The notes under the pieces: model-generated | What the model saw: the letters and a program-made list of their open reading frames with translations, nothing else | What the model was told of the DNA's origin: nothing | The model's database searches: none | Shown here: piece after piece, positions 57,086 to 64,000 of the stretch | How the letters are laid out: the number at the start of each line of letters is the position of its first letter | Position numbering within the stretch: the first letter of the stretch is position 1 | Position numbers and translations under genes: made by a program | Source of the DNA: Prorocentrum cordatum | Lineage: Eukaryota; Sar; Dinophyceae; Prorocentrales; Prorocentraceae | Length of the DNA stretch: 64,000 nt | Assembly: GCA_963575745.1 (NCBI GenBank) | Contig: CAUYUJ010002707.1 | Location: 1 to 64,000, forward strand | Direction: 5' to 3'

Positions 57086-57411
57086 GTTCATTATCCACGG
57101 GTTGTGTGCATTTCCATCACGACAATTATGACAGTTGCATTGAGCCCAGGATGGTATTCCACACATTTGTCTTCGCCAGCGGCATGGGTAGGACACATTG
57201 CCTTGCTCGTCCACGCCGTGCAGTCCCCAGCTTTCCCCGCAGGCCCCAATGCCGACGTGTGCGATTCGTGCCTCTTCGAGCGCCAGCGCTGCATCTGCCG
57301 CCGAGGAGCAGGGAATCGAACAGGACCTCCGGAGCGCGACCGCTCCACCTCGCCTCGACGAGTGGCGCCGCCGCCTGGGTCGGCAAGTGCATCGAGTGCG
57401 GGCCCCGCGCA

Positions 57412-60400
57412 GATGGAGACGGAGGCCGCGGTGTCGGTCAGGAACACCTTCGTGGAGGTCGGCGCCCGTGCTTCTCCGGGACGCCGCGCGCTCAGACGCA
57501 ACCGCACGGAAGGCGACGAGCCCGGCGACGACCCCCTCCTCCACGAGCGAATCAACAGCATGCGCCTGGACGACACGCGAGACATGGACCAGGATGCGGG
57601 CGTGCCGCTGGCCGAGCAACGTCGGCGAGCAGCGCTGGAAGGAGCTGCCCCTTCGGGCGCCCAGCAGCCTCTGGCCATGCCGGCAGAGGGGGGACCCCGG
57701 CACGCTGCGGAGCCAGCCGTTGCTGCCGCGCCGCCGCCGGCCGCGGAGCCGCCGCAGCCAGCCCCCGCCGCGCCCCGCCCTGCAGCCCGACGGCGGCCCC
57801 GCGTCTACTGCCCAGTGCCCGGTTGCCCGCGCGCGGATCCTGCCGCCTCGCCAGGGTGGTCCTGCCAGGAGAGCACGAGGGTCCACTTAAACGAGCACGC
57901 GGCGGGCCGCTACCCCAATTAACCTGCCGCCCGTCCCGCAGGAGTTCCTTGACCAGCGCGCCCTCGGCCAATGCTCGGTGTGTCAGCGGTTCCTGAGTCT
58001 GCGCTACCAGGGAGTGTGCCCCAGGTGCCGGCCAGCGGCGCGCGCAGCGGCCGCCGCGGTCCCCCAGGCCCTCCCGGCCGACGCTGGCGACGCGAACGGC
58101 CAGCCAGGGCTCCCTTCGCTGAGGGTGGTCTTCTCCAGCCGCGCCGGCACGAGGCGCCACGTGCCCAGGGGGGCCAGGGCGTTGTGGGCACAGTGCTTGG
58201 TGCAGGCCGTGGCGTTGGCGGTCCACCACAACACCGAAGCAGCTTGGGTCCAACTGGCCATGCTGCCCAAGTGCGTGCTGCGACCGCACAGCCGCGGAGG
58301 CCGAGGCAGCCGGAACGCCAGCGAGGAGGAAGCCAAGAACCTCTGCCGCCGCTGGCTGGAGGGAGAGCGCCAGACGCTGTGGGCGGAGACGACAGAGCGG
58401 CGCCAGACAGGGGGAACGGACAAGGCGACTCACCGAGCACAGCGCTGCCTCGACTTGGCTTCGGAGGGGCTTTACTCGAAAAGCTGCGCTTCGCTGACGT
58501 CGGAGCCGCCCGTGTCCGTCACGCCGGCTGTCGTGGACCAGATGGGCCGCAAACACCCCCGCAGCCAGCAGCCCGTTGTGGACCTGGCTAGCCTGCCTGC
58601 TGTCCACGCGGCCGCCGCAGCCCAGGTCGACGTCTCTGTCGTCCAAAAGGAAGTGCGGGCCTTCCCCAAGGGCTCGGCCGCCGGCCCCACTGGCCTGCGC
58701 CCGCAACACCTGCAGGACGCCCTGGCGACGGCAGCCCACAGGGACGAGGTAGTCGAGCAGCTCGCTGGCCTCGTCAACGTGCTCGCGCGCGGCCAGGCTC
58801 CGGCGGCGGTCGCGGCTTACTTTGCTGGCGCCTCGCTGGTGGCTCTCCCGAAGAACGACGGCGGCCTCCGCCCGGTGGCCGTCGGCGAGACACTTCGCCG
58901 CCTGGTGGGCAAGTGCCTCTGCAAGGAGGTCGCCGGGGCAGCCCGCGACCGCCTTGCGCCCTTGCAGGTGGGCGTGGCCGTCCCGGGAGGCGCCGAGGCG
59001 GCAATCCACGTGGCCAGGCAGTGGTTCACGCGCAACCTGGGCGACAGGGACAAAGTTTTCGTGAAGTTGGACCTCTCGAACGCTTTCAACACCCTGGACC
59101 GGAGGGCCGTCCTCAGAGCAGTGCACGAGGACTTTCCCGCACTGGCACCTTGGGCGGACTGGTGCTACGGCAGCCCCTCGCTACTCTTCCTCGGCAAGCA
59201 GACGCTGCGCTCCGAGTGCGGTGTCCAGCAGGGCGACCCGCTTGGCCCGCTGCTCTTCTCCCTGGCACTCCAACGCTGCGCGGAGACGGCGAGCCGCAGC
59301 CTCAGGGAGCTTGCCCAGGACGCCGGCCTGGACCTCGTCTTTTTCTACCTGGACGACGGCTGCGTGGCGGGTGACAGACAGGCTGTGGCGCGCTTCCTCC
59401 ACCTCGTCGTGGCCGAGCTCGCAGCAGTCGGCCTCGACCTCAGCACGGGGCCGGGCAAGTGCGAGGTGGTCCCTTCAGCGGGGGCGGACAGCAACGCGTC
59501 CGCGGCGGATTTCCCACCGGGCTTCCGACTGCGCCCCGACAGCTGCTTTGAGTTCCTCGGCGCGCCCATCGGGAGCGACGATTTCTGCCTCCAGCACGCG
59601 CAGAAAAGAGTGAAGAAGGCAGCGGAGCTCCTGGGCGCACTGGCCGGCTTGGAGGACGCGCAGGTAGCCCTTCACCTTCTCCGGCAGTGTGCCTCCTACT
59701 GCAAGCTCGGCTACTCGGCGCGCGTGGTGCCGCCCTCCGCCCACACCGAGGCTCTCCTGGAGATGGACGCTGCAGTGCGCTCCTGCCTGGAACAGCTGGC
59801 CGGCGCTTCCCTCACCGACGACTCCTGGGCCCAAGCGCAGCTGAAACTGAACAAGGGCGGCTTGGGGCTGCGCTCCGCTGAGAAGCACTCGCCGGCGGCC
59901 TACTTGTCCTCGCGCGCCAAGAGCAGCGAGTTCTGCCGGTCCATGTACGCGGGCTACACAGACGACGACGCGGGCGACGCCGGGGCCCTGGCGGCGGCGC
60001 TCCAGACCCACAACGCAAGTGTGGCGGGGGCAAACCAGGCTGCGCGCTTCGACTGCGAGACGCACTCCAACCAGAAGACTCTCTCGGACCAGGTCGACGA
60101 CGCCGCGCGCGCCGCCCTCTGGGGCCGCTCCTCGGCCGCGACGCGCGCCCACCTCGCCCTGGTGGCCGCGCCCGGCGCCAGCGCGCACCTGCAGGCGCCC
60201 CCCAGCGAGGCGCTCGGCACAGCGGTCCCGCACAGCTTGATGCAGATCGGGATCAAGCGACGGCTCCGGGCCCAGCTGATGGACGAGGAAGCGTTCTGCC
60301 CAGCGTGCGGGGAAGTCATGGACGTGCACTGCGACCACGCCTTGACGTGCGCCTGCCAGGGCGACCGCACGCGCCGCCACAACAAGCTGCGGAACGGCAC

Positions 60401-61001
60401 CTTCTTTGCCGCCCAGGCCGCTGGCTTCTCGGGGGCGGAGCTGGAGCGGCCCGGACTGCTGCCGCCGCGGGCGCCGGGCGAGGGGCCGAGCGCCGAGGAG
60501 CCCGACGGCGACGGACTAGACGACGACGGCCGCCGGCCAGCGGATGTCTATGTCCCCCGGTGGCGCGGCGGGCTCTCGGCGGCCTTGGACTTCGCGGTGA
60601 CGTCCGGCCTGCGCGCGGACCTCATCGCGCGCTCCGCCGCTGACCCGGCCGCCGCCCTCGACAGGTACGAGGAGTACAAGCGGCTGCACCGGGGCACGGC
60701 GCAGGCTTGCCGCGACGCGGACCTCGCCTTCATCCCAATGGTGGTGGAGGCGCACGGCGGGAGCTGGGGCGGCGAGGCGCGGCGCGCCTTCGCCGTGCTG
60801 GCTAAGCGCGCGGCTGACGCGCGCGGCGAGGAGGCCGCCAGCACGGCGGACAGGATGGCCCAGCGACTCTCCATCTCCCTACACAGGGAGAACGCGCGGG
60901 CCATCCTGCAGCGCCTGCAGCGCCCGCGGCCCGGGGCGACCCCGGCGCGCCTGGCGGCGGCGGCTGCAGTGGAGGCGGCGGCGGCGGCGGCCGTCGCGTG
61001 A
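57412..61001 (+). pseudogene. Non-LTR retroelement with zinc fingers, RT and nuclease-like C-terminus
   Basis: The N-terminal part from about METEAAVSVRN is Pro/Ala-rich, then CPVPGC...VHLNEHAAGR (57809-57905), a C2H2-like finger. A one-base break at about 57914-57922 is followed by QCSVCQRFLSLRYQGVCPRC, a second CxxC pair. RT motifs are GPTGLRPQHLQ, GGLRPVAVGETLRRLVGKCL, KLDLSNAFN (motif A, about 59062), QQGDPLGPLLF (motif B, about 59225), FFYLDDG (motif C, about 59342) and CFEFLGAPIG. The C-terminus has CPACGEVMDVHCDHALTC (60297-60350) and RPADVYVPRW...ALDFAVTS (60535-60605), resembling the zinc finger plus PD-(D/E)xK-like nuclease of R2/CRE-type elements. Apart from the one break, the 1,007-codon frame is intact, so this is a young copy. 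It is unrelated to the 40-46-kb LINE. Confidence 0.85.
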
Positions 61002-61154
61002 GGCGCAAGGGCGGGCGGCGGACGCCGAGGGCGACGAGGCGAGGGAGGGCGACCAGGAGGAGGAGGGGTAAGAGGGGGAGGAGGAGCAGCAGGAGAACAA
61101 CGACGGCGCCATGCGGAGGCAGCGGAGAGGCGCTGAGGAAGCCCCGCGGAGGGC

Positions 61155-61235
61155 GGCGACCAGGAGGAGGAGGAGGAGGAGGAGGAGGAGGAGGAGGAGG
61201 AGGAGGAGGAGGAGGAGGAGGAGGAGGAGGAGCAG
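61155..61235. repeat. (GGA)n microsatellite
   Basis: About 75 bp of GGA. It separates the retroelement stop (61001) from the acidic frame downstream. Confidence 0.95.
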
Positions 61236-61552
61236 CGGCTGGAGAGCGACGACGAGACCACGAGGAGGCAGCAGGGAGGCTGCGGGAGCCCAAAGGAGGC
61301 TGTCAGGACGACGGCCAGGAGGCAACGCACGACGAGCGTCGAGGAGGAGGAGGGGGAGGAGGACGAGGACGAGGACGAGCCGGTGGCCGGCGGCAGCAGG
61401 CCAGGAGGAGACCGCAGAGGCCCCCTGCCCGTCCAGCCAGGAAGGAGGAGCCCGCCGAGGAGGAGGAGGAGGAGGCGCCGCGCCAGAAGCCGCCGCAGAC
61501 GGAGAAGGCCCTGGAGCCGGCCGCTGAGGGGGAGGAGGTGGGGGAGGAGGAA

Positions 61553-61724
61553 ATGGGGCCTGTCAAGAAGTTCCTGGAGGACCCCGAGGCGTGCGCTGCG
61601 GCGAACCCGGTGGCTGCAGCGCCGGCGGCGGGCGGCGGCGGGCGGCGGCGAGAAGAAGGAGGAGAGGAAGGCCGCGGCCGTGGAGGAGGAGGACGAGGAC
61701 GTGGTCTTCGACCTTTTCGGCTGA
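61553..61724 (+). pseudogene. Ribosomal stalk P0-like C-terminus, fragment
   Basis: MGPVKKFLEDPEACAAANPV and AAAPAAGGG, then after a one-base slip in the GGC repeat (61628-61650), EKKEERKAAAVEEEDEDVVF and DLFG before TGA. Acidic ribosomal P0 ends in a VKxFLxDPxAFxxAxPVAAA hinge, an acidic Lys/Glu stretch and a terminal FGLFG/D, and the match in order is good. The globular ribosome-binding part is absent: upstream is only Glu/Arg-coding microsatellite and the retroelement. It may be a 3'-transduced or retroposed tail, or chance in a GGC/GAG-rich tract. Confidence 0.4.
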
Positions 61725-61889
61725 GCGCACCGCGGCGGCGGCGAGCGCGCGCGCGGATGGAGCGTCGAAGCCTGAGCGGGCTCTCGCTCAGAGGATTCCA
61801 CGGGCCCCTGGGCTGTGGCAGTTTTGCTGATGGCTGCTCTTGGAGGGCCCCGCCGCCCGTGGACCTACACCCCTGCGGGAAGCGCAGCG

Positions 61890-64000
61890 CATGCCCGTGA
61901 GACTGCGAGCCTGCCGCAGTGTCAGCCCGCTGTCTTCGCAGGCGCAGTGCGGCAGATCGCCGCCTACATGCTGATCGCGTCGTCGTCGTCGTCGCTCGTC
62001 GCTCGTCGCGTCGTGCGCGGCAGTGGTGCCGGAGCCGCGCGGCGGGGGGCGCGCTGCGTCGCGCCCCCCCCCCAGCCCCCCGCCCCCCCCCCTCCGTGGC
62101 GCCCGTCATCGCCGAACATAAAGAGACGCGCTCGTTCTTTCATCTCGGCGCTCTTCGGGATAGCCCAGGCGCTGCTGGCGCGCGCCAATGGCTCTCGCGG
62201 GCGTCGGGCCGTCGGGGCCGCCAGCTCCAGCTCCGCTTCCACGGGGGGCGGGCGGGGTGCCACCGGCGGGGGCGGGGGCGGCGGCGCTTCGACGAGCGCT
62301 CGTGAAGACGCGGGCGCGGGCGAGGAGTTGTTGCGCGAGCTACTGTTCCTGGGTGGCCTGGCGGGTGGTGTGGCGACCGCCGTTGCGCTGGATTACGACG
62401 TACGCGATGAAGACTACAGTTGCCATGCTACCTTACTTAGAGCTTGTGCGTTTCTCGGGTGATAACGGAGAGCTGCCGATCGGGGTTGGCGCGGCCAGCC
62501 CGCGCAGGTTCGCGGCGCCTCCCGCCGACGCGGAGGTGCAGCAGTTGCTTGCCGAGGCGCAGGCGGCGGCGGCGCCCCGCCCGGCAGGGCCCGCCGCGGT
62601 CGCTGGCGGCGACCCTGCAGGAGGCGAGAGGGAGCGGGCGCTGCTGCAGCTGCGGCGGCGGGAGGCAGGGTGCCGGCGCCGGCGGCGACGCCGAGCTAAG
62701 TCCTGGTCGAGCACGTAGACGGGCGCAACATCGGCGAGATCGTCGCGCTGCCGCTCGGGGCAGCTACCCTGAACGAGCACGCGCTGATGGCGCTGCCGGG
62801 GGCGGCGTCCCCGCGGCCCGTCTTGGTGAGACAGCTCGCGAAGTGCGCGGGGGAGATCGACGCTTCCTGTGAGGGGCGTGTCAAGTGGCGCCGAGCGGCT
62901 GCAGCATCGCACGGGAGCGACCAGGCTGCGGGTGACGATGCGCGGGCCCTCTCGGTGGTGCACGGCCCAGACTGGCAGGGGCGGCGCGAGTTCAGGAAGT
63001 CGGCCCAGGGGGTGGCGATGATTGATTTCGACGACTTTCCGCTCGCAGGGCCTCGGACAGCTGAGTGGCACTGCCGCGAGACGATCAAGATGGCCGAGGG
63101 CCCCCGAGCGCAGCGCTCGAAGTGGCTGATGGAGGCGCGGATCCCAGACGGAGACAGGTCGATTCACGAGGACTCGAACCTCGCGCTGATCCAGGAGCTC
63201 GCGGTGACCTACGACGGCCTCAACATCATGAACCTCGCGCGCGTGGGGGTAGCGGCGCGGAGACGGCAGTTGACTGCGGAGGCCCACCGCGCCAACCCGC
63301 AGGCCCCGAGCTACGAGGGCGCAGCCCATGTCGTGGGCGACGGGCCTCGCGCAGGGGGGGGCCCGGTGGCGCCGACGCTGGCGGCGCGCGTCTCAGAGAG
63401 TCTCCGCGCCGAGGCAGCTAATCGCGAAGGAGAAGCGGAAGGCGGCCGAGAACCGCGCCCTCCGCGGCATGCCCCCCAAGGGGGGTGGCAGAGGGGGCGG
63501 TGGGGCCGCCAGGGATGGCTAGGGCGGTGCCCAGGGAGGGTCGAGCAGGCTCGGCGGCCCCCCGCGCGCAGCCAGAGCCTGGGCGCAGCCGAAGCCCTGC
63601 TCAGGTGAGCTCGGCCCGGGCGGGGGTGCATCAGAGCATGCTGGATTACCTTGAGCTCCCGGCTTTTTCGGCGACAGCCGCCTCTGCTTCGCGCCAGCGG
63701 GGCCTCATCCTACTCCCCAGGCTTGCCTCGTCGGTGCTGGGCCGCGAGGCGGGGCTAAGTCGCTCGACGACGCGAAGTCTGCTGCGTCGGTTTGCTATCG
63801 CCAAGATTGTGAACGGGTCCGTCGACCCGCTGAACTCCATGTATCTTGGGGCCAGGACTTGGCGCGCACCTCCGGACGCCCGTGAGACTGTGAGCCTGCT
63901 TCAGTGCCAGCGCGCTGTCTTGGGCCATCCCGTTTCGCGCGCTCGTGGGCGCGGGCCTTCGCCCCCGGGCCTCGCCCGCTCAGGGGCCCTCGAGGAGCTC
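61890..64000 (+). pseudogene. Gag-like retroelement region, copy 2 (runs off window)
   Basis: It starts with a short fragment (CCCGTGAGACTGCGAGCCTG, 61895) that recurs at 63880, so two units abut. Then come FISALFGIAQALL (about 62140), LDYDVRDEDYSCHA (about 62390), GDNGELPIGVGA, GRNIGEIVALPLGAATLNEH (about 62720), EWHCRETIKMAEG (about 63063), ARIPDGDRSIHEDSNLALIQ and LNIMNLARVGVAARRRQL (about 63140-63270). AHRANPQAPSYEGAAH and a frameshift near 63415 follow, then AKEKRKAAENRAL with a stop at 63522, then SRSTTRSLLRRFAIAKIVNG (about 63760) and GALEEL at the window edge. About 45 codons absent from copy 1 are present here. Frames change several times, so it is not functional as read. Confidence 0.55.

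Noticed and set aside
48572-57922. A single 3,116-codon open frame as one gene
   Set aside because: It begins in a decayed gag-like retroelement region and ends in the zinc-finger part of another retroelement. GC-rich, stop-poor sequence joins unrelated pieces. Only the repeat-bearing middle is kept as a gene candidate.

Overview
The window is nuclear DNA of a eukaryote, most likely a dinoflagellate. It is GC-rich and dominated by degenerate and simple repeats. Its few protein-coding exons are separated by GT-AG introns filled with microsatellite, and several mobile elements are present. Two gene models carry sequence signatures I associate from general knowledge with lineage-specific dinoflagellate families; no database search was possible, so the organism call is an inference. 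There is no sign of bacterial operons, tRNA, rRNA or CRISPR.

Layout. 1-3340: four diverged copies of an Asp-codon-rich repeat. 3400-9280: short inverted-repeat elements of about 140-170 bp, microsatellites and hairpins. 9287-9751: a small hypothetical exon. 10230-17208: a four-exon gene for a protein of about 1,560 residues with a possible transposase-like core. 17210-26300: repeats (TCC and G tracts, 263/290-bp and 43-bp tandem units, an 11-bp GATACC repeat, a 2-kb AGAGCC-type degenerate repeat, a 128-nt T tract). 26316-31557: a second multi-exon unknown gene, lying between two copies of a roughly 365-bp tandem repeat (25.1-25.7 kb and 31.7-32.3 kb). 32.3-35.2 kb: GATACC repeats, a palindromic array, 190-bp and 128-bp repeats. 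35271-36077: a small gene model interrupted by a 166-bp intron that is exactly one copy of a terminal-inverted-repeat element plus its target duplication. 36.1-40.0 kb: repeats. 40045-46560 (minus strand): a decayed LINE with ORF1, endonuclease, reverse transcriptase, RNase H and a C-terminal Cys domain. 47.2-49.3 kb and 61.9-64.0 kb: two copies of a gag-like retroelement region. 49.6-57.1 kb: a giant Ser/Thr- then Thr-Pro-Ala-Pro-repeat open frame. 57412-61001: a second, different non-LTR retroelement with zinc fingers and a C-terminal nuclease-like domain. 61553-61724: a short reading frame resembling the C-terminus of ribosomal stalk protein P0.

The genes do not form a pathway. The clearest biological story is mobile-element driven: one short transposon family seeds both a plain insertion (4850-5007) and a perfectly excisable intron (35502-35667), which is the behaviour expected of introner elements. 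The 5.6-kb hexamer repeat at 50.8-56.4 kb varies almost only at every third base, as expected if a Thr-Pro-Ala-Pro protein is under selection.

Most retroelement frames are broken, often at homopolymers, so some breaks could be assembly errors. Exon boundaries outside the few that are phase-checked are approximate.
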